Below, one piece after another: positions 1 to 8,736 of a stretch of 64,000 bases of DNA; position 1 is the first letter of the stretch; every line of letters begins with the position of its first letter. The notes beneath the pieces are model-generated. The model had not been told where the DNA came from and did not search any database. It saw only the letters and a program-made list of their open reading frames with translations. The DNA comes from JANQMY01 sp965227095 (GTDB lineage: Bacteria; Pseudomonadota; Alphaproteobacteria; JANQMY01). The stretch is taken from positions 124,001 to 188,000 of the forward strand of contig CBDDFL010000002.1 of NCBI GenBank assembly GCA_965227095.1, given 5' to 3'. Position numbers and translations under genes: made by a program.

Positions 1-607
1 GGCTGGGAAGAATGGCCGCCAGACGCGCCGCCTCGTTTCGGGAAAGCTGGGCGGCTGATTTGCCAAAGTGATGCCGGGCCGCGGCCTCCGCGCCATAGAC
101 GCCGTCGCCCCACTCCACAACGTTAAGGTAGGCTTCCAAGATTTTTGGCTTGGACCACATCAGTTCAATAAGGACCGTGAAATAGGCTTCAAATCCCTTG
201 CGGGTCCATGTGCGGCGTTGCCAAAGGAAGACGTTCTTCGCCGTCTGCATGCTGATGGTGCTGGCCCCGCGCTTCTTGCCGCCGCTTTGATTATGCGCCC
301 AGGCGGCTTCGATTGCGTCCCAGTCAAATCCGTCATGGGCGCAAAACTTGCTGTCTTCTCCGGCCATGACCGCATGACGCAGGTGGGGTGAAATGCGATC
401 TAGGCCGCGCCACTGCTGGGAGACATCCGGCCCCCTTAGAATCCATTGCAGGCCCATTATAGAAGATGGGCTCAGCGACGTGATCGCGACCAAGGCGGGG
501 GGTGCTGCCACGAGCACAAGAACACCCAAAAGCACAAGCCGCCGAACAACCGGCCGATAGGTCTTCCAGATTTTTTTGAGGTCAAGCGACCGTTTCTTTT
601 TCGCCAT
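1..607 (-). CDS. mtgA: Monofunctional peptidoglycan transglycosylase MtgA (3' part missing at window edge)
   Basis: Glycosyltransferase family 51 enzyme that polymerises lipid II into glycan strands at the periplasmic face of the inner membrane. The open frame runs off the left edge, so only the first 202 residues are visible (family about 230). A short basic N-terminus (MAKKKRS) is followed by one membrane segment at about residues 22-44. GT51 motifs follow in order: AGEDSKF with the catalytic Glu84, RGASTISMQTAKN, and EAYLNVVEWGDGVYG. There is no transpeptidase domain in the visible part, which fits MtgA rather than a bifunctional PBP. It is divergent to uppP, which recycles the lipid carrier used by this enzyme; the 134-base gap must hold both promoters. 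Confidence 0.9.
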   Translation of the reverse strand, partial: MAKKKRSLDLKKIWKTYRPVVRRLVLLGVLVLVAAPPALVAITSLSPSSIMGLQWILRGPDVSQQWRGLDRISPHLRHAVMAGEDSKFCAHDGFDWDAIEAAWAHNQSGGKKRGASTISMQTAKNVFLWQRRTWTRKGFEAYFTVLIELMWSKPKILEAYLNVVEWGDGVYGAEAAARHHFGKSAAQLSRNEAARLAAILPS

Positions 608-741
608 GGATACTCAACGCATTTAAGCGGCGCGTTCTGACACAGTTTGGGGCCACTGCCAAAAGGTTTCGGCTATATCTCCGTTAACACCTGCATGATA
701 TAGGACGGTAGCGTGTCTATTTTTCGTGAAAGTTCTGCGTT

Positions 742-1545
742 TTGTCCCTCGAACAGCTCATCATTTTGTCGATTATTCAGGGAATTACCGAATTCCTGCC
801 GATTAGCTCGTCGGGTCATTTGGTCTTTATCCCAGGTCTTTTGGGCTGGGAAGATCAGGGCATATTGATTGATGTGGCCGTCCATGTGGGCAGTCTTTTC
901 GCGGTCCTTATCTATTTTTGGCGTGATCTTTTGGGATTGCTCGGTGGGGCGTGGGACTTGGTGCGCGGACAGATCTCGGAACAAGGCCGTTTGGTCCTTT
1001 TGCTCATCGGGGCCACGGTCCCAATCGTCATCATGGGTCTGGTGGCGCATGAGTTGGGTCTCATTGATTATTTGCGCAGTGTCGAAGTGATCGGTTGGAC
1101 GACGCTGATATTCGGTTTGGTGCTCTACGCAGCAGACCGGGCGGATGTCACCGTCCATTCCATGAAAGAGATGACTGTACGTGACGCCATGATCGTCGGG
1201 GGCGCGCAAGTTCTGAGCCTGGTACCGGGCACGAGCCGGTCCGGTATCACCATGACCGCCGCGCGGTTTTTGGGGTTTCAACGGTCAGAAGCCGCCCGTT
1301 TTTCGATGCTGCTATCCATCCCCACCATTTCGTCGGCGGGCCTGTTGGCGGTATTGGAGTTGATGGACAGTGGTGATGCTCAGCTTACGAATGATGCCGT
1401 GGCCGCCGCCTTTTTGTCATTCGTTTCGGCCTTGCTTGCGATCTGGGGCCTGATGAGCTTGGTCAACCGCGTAGGCTTTCTACCCTTCGTGATTTACCGG
1501 ACAATCTTGGGCCTTGGCTTGCTGATCTGGGTCTACGCCTTTTAA
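742..1545 (+). CDS. uppP: Undecaprenyl-diphosphatase UppP (BacA family)
   Basis: Integral membrane phosphatase that converts undecaprenyl diphosphate to the monophosphate, recycling the carrier for peptidoglycan and polysaccharide synthesis; it gives low-level bacitracin resistance. At 267 residues it has the family length. It shows the QGITEFLPISSSGHL motif (residues 13-27, with Glu17) and PGTSRSGIT (162-170), and is hydrophobic throughout. The start is TTG at 742: an in-frame stop lies at 727-729 and no ATG or GTG lies between; a GAAAG Shine-Dalgarno-like run sits about ten bases upstream. Its 3' end overlaps the convergent reductase gene by four bases. Confidence 0.95.
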   Translation: MSLEQLIILSIIQGITEFLPISSSGHLVFIPGLLGWEDQGILIDVAVHVGSLFAVLIYFWRDLLGLLGGAWDLVRGQISEQGRLVLLLIGATVPIVIMGLVAHELGLIDYLRSVEVIGWTTLIFGLVLYAADRADVTVHSMKEMTVRDAMIVGGAQVLSLVPGTSRSGITMTAARFLGFQRSEAARFSMLLSIPTISSAGLLAVLELMDSGDAQLTNDAVAAAFLSFVSALLAIWGLMSLVNRVGFLPFVIYRTILGLGLLIWVYAF

Positions 1546-2516
1546 AGGCCATTTCCTTCGTAATCTGGTTCTTGGAATTCGCCATGCGGACGGAAGCGCC
1601 ATAAATATTGTGGCACAATCGCTTCAACCGTAGACGGATGAATACCTAGATCCTCGAAGATGGCAATTTCCGGATCATCGCTCGCGCCGACCACATTGTC
1701 GCTTCGCAGCAGTTTTACTTGGTCATAGGTGAGCGGTGCAAACGGCAACCACCCCGTCAGCAGCCCCATGAGCGAGGCAATGGGGAAGGGTATGGATACC
1801 AAGGCTTTCGAGCGATTGGTTTGCTCCGTCACCAGTTGCAGCAATTCCTTGAATGAATAAATCGTCGGCCCGCCGAGTTCCACGGTGCGCCCTTTAAACT
1901 CTGATCGCTCCAACAGGGCCACAATCGCCTCTGCCACGTCTGTTACATAGACGGGTTGGAACTTGGTTTTGCCGCCGCCGATCAAGGGAAGAACCGGCGC
2001 GATGCGGGCCATGGCGCCGAACCGATTAAAAAATTCGTCCTCGGGTCCGAAGACAATAGATGGCCGGACGATCATTGTTGACGGAAGCGCTTTACGCGCC
2101 GCCGTTTCGCCTTCGCCTTTGGTTCGGGCATATTTGGCACTTGCCGATGGGTCGGCGCCAATCGCCGACATTTGAACGAAGCGGTCGATACCGGCGGCGG
2201 CAGCGGCCCCCGCGATGAGCCCCGGTGCATCCGCATGGACAGTGGAGAACTTTTGTTTGCCGAATTCTTGAAGCAGGCCGACCAAATTGACCACCGCATC
2301 CGCGCCCGCCACGGCCCGTTTGATTGACGCGTCATTTCGAACATTGGCCTGGACGATTTGGACCTGGCCCACATCACCCATCGGCTGAAGAAAATTCGCG
2401 AGATTGGGCCGCCGCACAGCCGCGCGCACGCGATATCCGCGCTTCGCCAGCTGGCGGACCAAATGCCGGCCAATAAAGCCGGACGCGCCGAAGATGGTGA
2501 CCAATTCTGAAGCCAT
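1542..2516 (-). CDS. NDUFA9-like NAD(P)-binding protein (atypical SDR, complex I-associated)
   Basis: Extended/atypical short-chain dehydrogenase fold with the dinucleotide-binding loop FGASGFIG at residues 9-16. The body (VVNLVGLLQEFG, FVQMSAIGA, YARTKGEGE, MIVRPSIVFGPEDEFFNRF) is typical of the bacterial relatives of mitochondrial complex I subunit NDUFA9/39 kDa. In alphaproteobacteria such proteins are thought to help complex I assembly or bind NADPH structurally; that role is family knowledge, not shown here. The classical YxxxK is modified to YARTK. Length 324 residues. It is convergent with uppP and overlaps it by four bases. Confidence 0.85.
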   Translation of the reverse strand: MASELVTIFGASGFIGRHLVRQLAKRGYRVRAAVRRPNLANFLQPMGDVGQVQIVQANVRNDASIKRAVAGADAVVNLVGLLQEFGKQKFSTVHADAPGLIAGAAAAAGIDRFVQMSAIGADPSASAKYARTKGEGETAARKALPSTMIVRPSIVFGPEDEFFNRFGAMARIAPVLPLIGGGKTKFQPVYVTDVAEAIVALLERSEFKGRTVELGGPTIYSFKELLQLVTEQTNRSKALVSIPFPIASLMGLLTGWLPFAPLTYDQVKLLRSDNVVGASDDPEIAIFEDLGIHPSTVEAIVPQYLWRFRPHGEFQEPDYEGNGL

Positions 2517-2636
2517 GTTGTCCTATCCACGCAGTGTTTGTAGCGGTCTTGCATCCTCTTAAACCGAATCGGCCGTCTCGGTACAGATGTGAATCAGCGC
2601 ACCCTTATACTTCCCGGGCGCTCGGTCTCAGTTTCG

Positions 2637-2665
2637 TTGACAATTTCAGCCCTGACCGTTAGTGA
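2637..2665 (+). promoter_or_regulatory. Sigma-70-type promoter of tRNA-Leu
   Basis: TTGACA at 2637-2642, 17-base spacer, TAGTGA at 2660-2665. This places the start point near 2672, about 17 bases before the mature 5' end of the tRNA. Read from sequence only. Confidence 0.6.
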
Positions 2666-2688
2666 TGCGCCCCTTAAAAGCCTGAAAT

Positions 2689-2775
2689 GCCCAGGTGGCG
2701 GAATTGGTAGACGCGCCAGCTTCAGGTGCTGGTGGCCGCAAGGTCGTGGAAGTTCGAGTCTTCTCCTGGGCACCA
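2689..2775 (+). tRNA. tRNA-Leu (anticodon CAG)
   Basis: 87-base type II tRNA. The acceptor stem GCCCAGG pairs with CCTGGGC, followed by discriminator A and an encoded CCA (2773-2775). The anticodon loop TTCAGGT is closed by CCAGC/GCTGG with CAG at 2723-2725. A long variable arm and the TTCGAGTC T-loop are present, as expected for Leu. It reads CUG codons. Confidence 0.97.
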
Positions 2776-2899
2776 TTCAAAAACGGTTTGCGTAAACGAG
2801 ATCTTGATCCGCGCCGTCGATGCTCGGGGGCAAATACAGGTCGAGAAGACCCCAACAGGGGCCGTCTAAAGATCGTTACCGAAAGGACGAACGGTTTTC

Positions 2900-3523
2900 G
2901 TGTCAACCTCTCCAACCATTCATCACCACAAAGGCGATCTGCCCGCTGGCTTGTCGCTGGGCCCATCGATTGCTGTGGATACGGAAACCATGGGCCTCAA
3001 CCCCGTGCGCGATTCCTTATGTGTGGTCCAATTGTCCGCGGGTGATGGCGAGGTTCATGTGGTTCAACTGGATCGCTCCTCCTATGCGGCACCCAATCTG
3101 GTTGCCTTGATGGGGGATCAATCGGTTCTCAAGATCTTTCACTATGCGCGTTTCGACATCGCGTTCATGAAGAAATATCTGTCCGTCGATACACAGCCGG
3201 TCTATTGCACCAAAATCGCCTCCAAGTTGGTGCGCACCTATACCGACAAACACGGGCTCAAAGATCTCTGCCGAGAACTGATCGGTGTCGATATGTCGAA
3301 GCAACAGCAAAGTTCTGATTGGGGAGCTGAGACCTTGTCCGATGCCCAACTGCACTATGCGGCGTCTGACGTGTTGTACCTGCATCGATTGAAAGATCAG
3401 CTTGATCAAATGCTTAGCCGGGAAGGGCGGACTCATCTGGCGCAAAAAAGCTTTGACTTTCTGCCGGTCCGGGCAGAGCTTGATTTAGGCGGCTGGTCCG
3501 AAATGGACATTTTTTCGCACTAA
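2900..3523 (+). CDS. rnd: Ribonuclease D-type 3'-5' exonuclease (short form)
   Basis: DEDDy-family 3'-5' exoribonuclease that trims tRNA precursors and other small RNAs in the cytoplasm. Motif I is VDTETMGL (Asp27, Glu29), motif II HYARFDIAFM, and motif III YAASDVLYLHRL (Tyr and Asp four residues apart). At 207 residues it holds only the nuclease domain and lacks the HRDC domains of E. coli RNase D; this short form is common in alphaproteobacteria. GTG start, with GAAAGGA about 12 bases upstream. It stands between tRNA-Leu and kdsD. Confidence 0.9.
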   Translation: MSTSPTIHHHKGDLPAGLSLGPSIAVDTETMGLNPVRDSLCVVQLSAGDGEVHVVQLDRSSYAAPNLVALMGDQSVLKIFHYARFDIAFMKKYLSVDTQPVYCTKIASKLVRTYTDKHGLKDLCRELIGVDMSKQQQSSDWGAETLSDAQLHYAASDVLYLHRLKDQLDQMLSREGRTHLAQKSFDFLPVRAELDLGGWSEMDIFSH

Positions 3524-3698
3524 TCTTGGCGCTTGACCGACAGCTGATAATTGACCCGGCGGGTCTAACACCCCATACTAAAGACTGTAATTGGCACATT
3601 TTTCGCATGGCGCCGACATTCCGAGCGTTTTGACTCCTGAGGGAGTACGCCGTTTTGTTGCAGACCGTGCGGCGTCGTTGAGAGTAAAGCGGTTCGGA

Positions 3699-4727
3699 AT
3701 GACAACAAAACCAGCAAATTCCGGCGCGGCAGCCCCAGAGATCACCAAGGAGATTGAGGCAGGAGCCCGAGTGCTTCGCTTGGAAAGCGACGCGCTGAAG
3801 GTTCTTGCGGATAGCCTTGATCAAGCCTTTGTGGATGCAGTGACAAAGATGGGCGCCTGTTCGGGGCGCGTGGTTGTCAGCGGCATGGGAAAAAGCGGCC
3901 ACATTGCCGGGAAAGTCGCGGCAACCTTGGCCTCTACCGGTACGCCCGCGCAATTTGTCCACCCAGCCGAGGCCAGCCACGGCGATATGGGGGCGATTAC
4001 GGCGGACGATGTGGTTTTGTTGATGTCCAATTCCGGCGAAACCAAAGAAATTGGCGATTTGATCGCTCATACTCGGCGGTATCAAATCCCGCTGATTGGG
4101 GTGGCCAGCCGGCCCGACAGCCTGTTGATCAGGTCATCCGACATTCCCTTGGTCTTACCGCCCGTGGAAGAAGCGTGCCCCATGGGGCTGGCGCCCACCA
4201 CCTCCACGACCTTGATGATTGGTTTGGGCGATGCGCTGGCGGTGGCGTTGATGGACCGCCGCGGATTTTCCTCTGACGACTATCGGATCTTGCATCCCGG
4301 CGGGGAACTGGGGAAATCGCTGATCCGCGTGCAGGACATCATGCATGTGGGGGACGACGTGCCGTTGGTTGGCCACACGGCGCCCATGGACCATGCCATT
4401 CGTGAGATCACGGAAAAGCAACTTGGGTGTTGCGGTGTGATCGACGACAATGGCCGTCTCGTTGGCATTGTGACGGATGGCGATCTGCGCCGCCAGATCG
4501 GTGAGGACATATTGAGTAAACAGGCGCATGAGGTGATGACGCCTGATCCGCGTACCATTTGGGAGGGGGCATTGGCTGCGGAAGCGGTCGGTCTGATGAA
4601 CAGTCCGCCGCGTCCCATCACGTGTTTGTTCGTGATTGGAGATCCCAACGATGTGGCACCTAAAACCGGCAGCAAGCCGACGGGGGTGCTGCATTTGCAC
4701 GACTGTCTTCGTGCCGGAATAAGCTGA
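3699..4727 (+). CDS. kdsD: Arabinose-5-phosphate isomerase KdsD/KpsF
   Basis: Cytosolic aldose-ketose isomerase making D-arabinose 5-phosphate from D-ribulose 5-phosphate, the first step of KDO synthesis for lipopolysaccharide. An N-terminal SIS domain (GMGKSGHIAGK, SNSGETKE, TSTTLMIGLGDALA, then LHPGGELGKSL) is followed by a CBS pair (HAIREITEKQLGCCGVIDD, IVTDGDLRRQI, VMTPDPRTI). The frame is open from 3591, but the 36 upstream residues match no family member I know, so I chose ATG at 3699, giving 342 residues. It heads the lptCAB-rpoN block, a logical neighbour because KDO is part of the molecule that Lpt exports. Confidence 0.93.
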   Translation: MTTKPANSGAAAPEITKEIEAGARVLRLESDALKVLADSLDQAFVDAVTKMGACSGRVVVSGMGKSGHIAGKVAATLASTGTPAQFVHPAEASHGDMGAITADDVVLLMSNSGETKEIGDLIAHTRRYQIPLIGVASRPDSLLIRSSDIPLVLPPVEEACPMGLAPTTSTTLMIGLGDALAVALMDRRGFSSDDYRILHPGGELGKSLIRVQDIMHVGDDVPLVGHTAPMDHAIREITEKQLGCCGVIDDNGRLVGIVTDGDLRRQIGEDILSKQAHEVMTPDPRTIWEGALAAEAVGLMNSPPRPITCLFVIGDPNDVAPKTGSKPTGVLHLHDCLRAGIS

Positions 4728-4752
4728 CGCAACAATCAGATGGCTCCCCTCA

Positions 4753-5463
4753 ATGACAACTGAAACGCCAAGCACTCACAAATCGGATTTGCCGGACACC
4801 GCGCCGCGCCGCGAACGCGCCTGGTCCACCATGCCGCGGGGCCAGCCCCAGCAGAGCGAGAATTACAGCCGCTTTGTGGGCTGGATGAAGATCATCCTGC
4901 CGGTAGCGGCGCTGTTCATCGTGTCCACCGTCATTGTCTATTCCACATTGCCCAACGCCAACTCCAACATTTCCCTCAACATCGAGGAAATCAAAGAGGT
5001 TGGTGACGATCTGGAAATGACACAGCCGAAACTGACCTTCACCGATAAAAAAGATCGCGACTATTTGGTTGTTGCGGATACGGCGGTTCAAAATCAAGAC
5101 AATCAGGATGTGTGGGATCTGAAAGATATTGACGCTGACCTGACGCCGGAAAACGGTGGCTGGATCAAGCTCACCTCCACCAGCGGGATTTTGCATTCCC
5201 AGAAAGAAGAACTCGATCTGATGGGCGTGGTGGATGTAACGTCCCATGACGGATACGAATTTCATGCGGTAACCGCCAAAGTCGATTTCGGCGAGGGCAC
5301 CGTTAAAAGCGAAGACCCCGTAAAGGGGAGCGGCCCGGGCGGGGCCATTAGTGCTGATTCATTCAGCATGGTTGAAGGGGGGAATCTCATCACCTTCACA
5401 GGCGATGTGCAGTTGAGAGTAATGCCGGGATCGGATGACAATGCTGGGCTTGGCTGGCGATAG
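4753..5463 (+). CDS. lptC: LPS export periplasmic-anchored protein LptC
   Basis: Bitopic inner-membrane protein that receives lipopolysaccharide from LptBFG and passes it to LptA. A polar N-terminal tail (about residues 1-45) precedes one membrane helix (IILPVAALFIVSTVIVY), then a periplasmic beta-jellyroll LptC domain (about 75-225) with MTQPKLTFTDKKDRDY and ISADSFSMVEGGNLITFTG near the end. At 236 residues it is the usual alphaproteobacterial length. It lies 25 bases after kdsD and 12 bases before lptA; the three are likely cotranscribed. Confidence 0.88.
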   Translation: MTTETPSTHKSDLPDTAPRRERAWSTMPRGQPQQSENYSRFVGWMKIILPVAALFIVSTVIVYSTLPNANSNISLNIEEIKEVGDDLEMTQPKLTFTDKKDRDYLVVADTAVQNQDNQDVWDLKDIDADLTPENGGWIKLTSTSGILHSQKEELDLMGVVDVTSHDGYEFHAVTAKVDFGEGTVKSEDPVKGSGPGGAISADSFSMVEGGNLITFTGDVQLRVMPGSDDNAGLGWR

Positions 5464-5475
5464 GGGGGCAATCAT

Positions 5476-6174
5476 ATGACCGGTAGCTGGTCATTGATTC
5501 GAATGCTGACGATTTTAGCTTTGGCAATGCTGCCGCTGGGGGTGCACGCGCAGGAAGGGTCTGACCCGCCGAAAGAGGCCGTTGATGAAGGGGTGACGCC
5601 GGAGGACGAAGCCGAGCGCAAGAACGCCGGAGGTCTGTTCGGCGGGGAAACGTCTTTTGTCTCCGACGACGAGCCCATAGATATTGCTGCCGATGAGCTG
5701 GTGCTGGATCAGGAAAAGAAGCTGGCCACTTTCACCGGCAATGTGGATGCGGTGCAAGGAACCCTCAACCTCAAGTCGGAAGAGCTGATTATCTATTATA
5801 CTCAGGCATCGGATGAAAATCAGGAAACAGCCGGCGACGGCGGAGGGCGAACCAATATTCGCCAGATCGACGCGCGCGGTGATGTACGCTTGGCGACGCT
5901 GACAGAAACAGCCAGTGGCGATTGGGCCATTTACGATATCGAGAAAGGCGTGATTACCCTGGGTGGGAAGGTTACCCTTACCCGGGGCGAAAATATCCTG
6001 CAGGGCGCGAAACTCATTGTGGATGTGGAAACTGGCAATAGCCGGCTTCTGTCGTCCAAATCCGGAAAGGAGCGCGTCCGTGGGCTTTTTGTTCCAGGCT
6101 CTGAAAATAGTGAAGAAGAGCCTAAAGAAGATGGCAGCGGCGGGGCTGCGTTGGGCCGTCAAACCGATGGTTAA
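5476..6174 (+). CDS. lptA: LPS transport periplasmic protein LptA
   Basis: Periplasmic bridge protein that oligomerises end to end and carries lipopolysaccharide from LptC to LptD. A Sec signal peptide (about residues 1-26, ending GVHAQ) precedes an acidic linker. The OstA/LptA fold follows, with IDIAADELVLDQEKKLATF (the IxIxADxL opening typical of the family) and a GDVRL..GKVTLTRG repeat. The C-terminal tail after about residue 200 is acidic and low in complexity. 232 residues. It is followed by lptB after 63 bases. Confidence 0.88.
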   Translation: MTGSWSLIRMLTILALAMLPLGVHAQEGSDPPKEAVDEGVTPEDEAERKNAGGLFGGETSFVSDDEPIDIAADELVLDQEKKLATFTGNVDAVQGTLNLKSEELIIYYTQASDENQETAGDGGGRTNIRQIDARGDVRLATLTETASGDWAIYDIEKGVITLGGKVTLTRGENILQGAKLIVDVETGNSRLLSSKSGKERVRGLFVPGSENSEEEPKEDGSGGAALGRQTDG

Positions 6175-6237
6175 ATGGTACTGAAACAGGGGTATTTCAC
6201 CGAAAATTAAGAGCGGTGGATGGATTATGGAGGGCAC

Positions 6238-7032
6238 ATGACCGACGAGATCATGAAAGATGGCGTTAAACAAGATGACACTTCTGGCGGCCCAAGGCTT
6301 GTTGCCGAAAGCACCGGCTTGCGGGTCAACAATATCGGCAAAAGCTTCAAGCAGCGCCCTGTTGTGCGCAATGTCAGCCTCTATGTTCAACGCGGTGAAG
6401 TGGTCGGCCTGTTGGGGCCCAACGGGGCGGGGAAGACCACATGCTTCTATATGATCACGGGGCTGATCCCGGGCGATTACGGGGCGATCGAACTGGACGG
6501 GCAAGATATTACCAAGCTGCCCATGTACCGGCGCGCCCGCATGGGGATTGGTTATTTGCCACAGGAAGCGTCTATCTTCCGGGGGCTGACGGTCGAGGAA
6601 AATATTCGTTCGGTGATCGAGTTGGTTGAGCCGATGCCCGAACGCCGTGAAGCCATATTGGATGAATTGCTGGCCGAGTTCACCATCAGCCATTTGCGCC
6701 GCACGCCGGCGATTGCGTTATCTGGCGGTGAACGCCGCCGGGTGGAAATCGCCCGTGCGTTGGCCACGTCTCCGTCCTTCATGCTGTTGGACGAACCGTT
6801 CGCCGGGATTGACCCCATTGCAATTGGGGACATTCGCGATTTGGTGGCGCATCTAAAAGATCGCGGCATTGGGGTTTTGATTACCGATCATAATGTAAGA
6901 GAGACACTCGACATTATTGATCGGGCGTACATTGTGCATGACGGCCAAATCTTAATGGAAGGTTTGCCGTCGGAAGTTGTTGGTAATGAGGACGTTCGTC
7001 GGGTTTATCTGGGCGATCGTTTCTCGTTGTAA
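6238..7032 (+). CDS. lptB: LPS export ABC transporter ATPase LptB
   Basis: ATPase that powers LPS extraction with LptF and LptG, which are not in this window. Walker A GPNGAGKTT, Q-loop YLPQEASIF, signature LSGGERRR, Walker B FMLLDEPFAGIDP and the H-loop ITDHNVRET are all present. The ATG at 6238 was chosen because GGAGGG (6228-6233) lies five bases upstream; an in-frame ATG at 6220 would make that purine run coding. The first 25 residues or so extend beyond E. coli LptB, a normal alphaproteobacterial feature. It lies 26 bases before rpoN. Confidence 0.94.
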   Translation: MTDEIMKDGVKQDDTSGGPRLVAESTGLRVNNIGKSFKQRPVVRNVSLYVQRGEVVGLLGPNGAGKTTCFYMITGLIPGDYGAIELDGQDITKLPMYRRARMGIGYLPQEASIFRGLTVEENIRSVIELVEPMPERREAILDELLAEFTISHLRRTPAIALSGGERRRVEIARALATSPSFMLLDEPFAGIDPIAIGDIRDLVAHLKDRGIGVLITDHNVRETLDIIDRAYIVHDGQILMEGLPSEVVGNEDVRRVYLGDRFSL

Positions 7033-7058
7033 GAGTTGCGTAGGAAGTGGATTAGAAG

Positions 7059-8594
7059 ATGGTGTTAGCGCCAAGACTGGAGCTCCGACAAGGCCAGGCA
7101 TTGGTTATGACGCCACAATTGCAGCAGGCGATCAAACTGCTGCAATTGTCGAACATCGAACTCAGCGCGTTTGTTGAGCAAGAGCTTGAAAAAAATCCGC
7201 TTCTAGAGCGCGATGAAAGCCGCGAGAATGCGCCCGACGCTCCTGCCGAAAACGGCGGTGAGTCAGATATTACCCTGCCCGAAGGAACGCTGGTCGCCGC
7301 AGACCAAAAAATATCGGAAGACAGTCCGCCGGCCGATGCGGAGAAAGTGCTCGATACCGACTACGATAATCTCTATTCGGAAGATTCCCCCACAGAAGCA
7401 GCCGTAGATCCAGCGGCCCAAGGCCCCACCACGGATTGGTCTCAAGCGGGGTCGGGCGGCTCCACGAGCTTCGATGGATCTGCGCCGGGGTTTGAAGAAA
7501 CACTGGCCGGTGAGGTGACGTTGAAAGATCACCTAACGGATCAACTTAATATCGCGCTGAAAGCACCGGCGGACCGCTTGATCGGCGCGCATTTGATCGA
7601 CCTGGTGGACGAAAGTGGGTATGTCACCGAAGATGTGGCGTCCATTGCGGAGCGCCTCGGCACGGATTTCGAAGACGTCGAAGCCGTTCTGGGGGTGATG
7701 CAAAAGTTCGATCCGCCTGGAATCATGGCGCACGATTTGAGATCGTGTTTGTCCGCCCAGCTGGCGGACATGGATCGCCTTGACCCGGTGATGCAGTTGT
7801 TCCTTGATAATTTGGAGCTGTTGGCCAAGCGGGACATGGAAGGCCTCATGCGCACCTGTGGTGTGGATGCGGAAGACATTGCCAGCATGGTGGCGGATAT
7901 CCGTCTGTGTAATCCGAAACCAGGCTTGGCGTTCGGTTCGGATGTGGTGCAGCCGGTGGTGCCGGATGTGTATGTGCGGCCGACGCAACAAGGCGGTTGG
8001 GCCGTCGAACTCAACAGCGATACGCTGCCGCGGGTTTTGGTCAATACGCAATATTATTCGGAAGTGGCCAAGAACGCCTCGGGCGACGACAAAGCCTATA
8101 TGTCGGATTGCCTCAATTCCGCAAGTTGGCTGGTGAAAAGCTTGGACCAACGTGCACGGACGATTTTGAAAGTCTCAACAGAAATCGTTCGTCAACAAGA
8201 CGCGTTTCTTGCCAACGGCGTGCAATATCTGCGCCCGCTGAATTTGCGGACCATCGCGGACGCGATCTCAATGCATGAATCGACCGTCAGTCGGGTGACC
8301 GCCAACAAATACATGGCCACGCCGCGCGGCGTTTATGAACTCAAATATTTCTTCACCTCGGCCATCGCGTCTTCGGCCGGGGGCGAAGCGCATTCGGCAG
8401 AAGCTGTCCGTCACCGCATTAAAGTCCTCATTGATGGGGAAAATGCGAAGTCAGTTCTGTCCGACGATAAAATTGTAGAACTGCTCAAAGAGGCAGGAAT
8501 TGATATCGCCCGGCGGACCGTCGCGAAGTATCGGGAAGCAATGAAGATCCCGTCATCCGTGCAGCGCCGACGCGAGAAAAAAGCCATGGCCTAG
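7059..8594 (+). CDS. rpoN: RNA polymerase sigma-54 factor
   Basis: Alternative sigma factor for -24/-12 promoters; needs AAA+ enhancer-binding activators. Region I is glutamine-rich (MTPQLQQAIKLLQ, residues 18-30). An acidic region II (about 50-130) is followed by the core-binding and HTH domains. The RpoN box occurs near the C-terminus as ARRTVAKYREAMKIPSS, matching the family signature almost exactly. 511 residues, full length. Its position directly after lptB and before hpf and ptsN is a widely conserved proteobacterial arrangement. Confidence 0.96.
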   Translation: MVLAPRLELRQGQALVMTPQLQQAIKLLQLSNIELSAFVEQELEKNPLLERDESRENAPDAPAENGGESDITLPEGTLVAADQKISEDSPPADAEKVLDTDYDNLYSEDSPTEAAVDPAAQGPTTDWSQAGSGGSTSFDGSAPGFEETLAGEVTLKDHLTDQLNIALKAPADRLIGAHLIDLVDESGYVTEDVASIAERLGTDFEDVEAVLGVMQKFDPPGIMAHDLRSCLSAQLADMDRLDPVMQLFLDNLELLAKRDMEGLMRTCGVDAEDIASMVADIRLCNPKPGLAFGSDVVQPVVPDVYVRPTQQGGWAVELNSDTLPRVLVNTQYYSEVAKNASGDDKAYMSDCLNSASWLVKSLDQRARTILKVSTEIVRQQDAFLANGVQYLRPLNLRTIADAISMHESTVSRVTANKYMATPRGVYELKYFFTSAIASSAGGEAHSAEAVRHRIKVLIDGENAKSVLSDDKIVELLKEAGIDIARRTVAKYREAMKIPSSVQRRREKKAMA

Positions 8595-8642
8595 CTTCTT
8601 GCACCTCGTCAGGGGGCGGTCATATTATTGATATCGATTGAG

Positions 8643-8671
8643 TTGACACCGGCACTTCGGAGGCCTATTTT
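8643..8671 (+). promoter_or_regulatory. Sigma-70-type promoter for hpf-ptsN, with a palindrome
   Basis: TTGACA at 8643-8648, 17-base spacer, TATTTT at 8666-8671. The -10 box is enclosed by an inverted repeat GAGGCC (8660-8665) / GGCCTC (8674-8679), which could be an operator or a start-site hairpin. It allows hpf and ptsN to be expressed independently of the lpt-rpoN operon. Confidence 0.5.
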
Positions 8672-8736
8672 CCGGCCTCTTTGAAAGCAACGGCGCAACT
8701 TATCAACCACAGGTTGGGCGCTTGGGCACTCACGAC

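Noticed and set aside
673..1281. Long minus-strand open frame opposite uppP
   Set aside because: Antisense shadow of a well-conserved gene; the translated product has no hydrophobic or domain pattern.
2589..3110. Overlapping open frames across the tRNA-Leu gene
   Set aside because: They translate the tRNA and the start of rnd in wrong frames; no family likeness.
3591..3698. N-terminal extension of kdsD
   Set aside because: In-frame but unlike family members; ATG 3699 gives a normal length.
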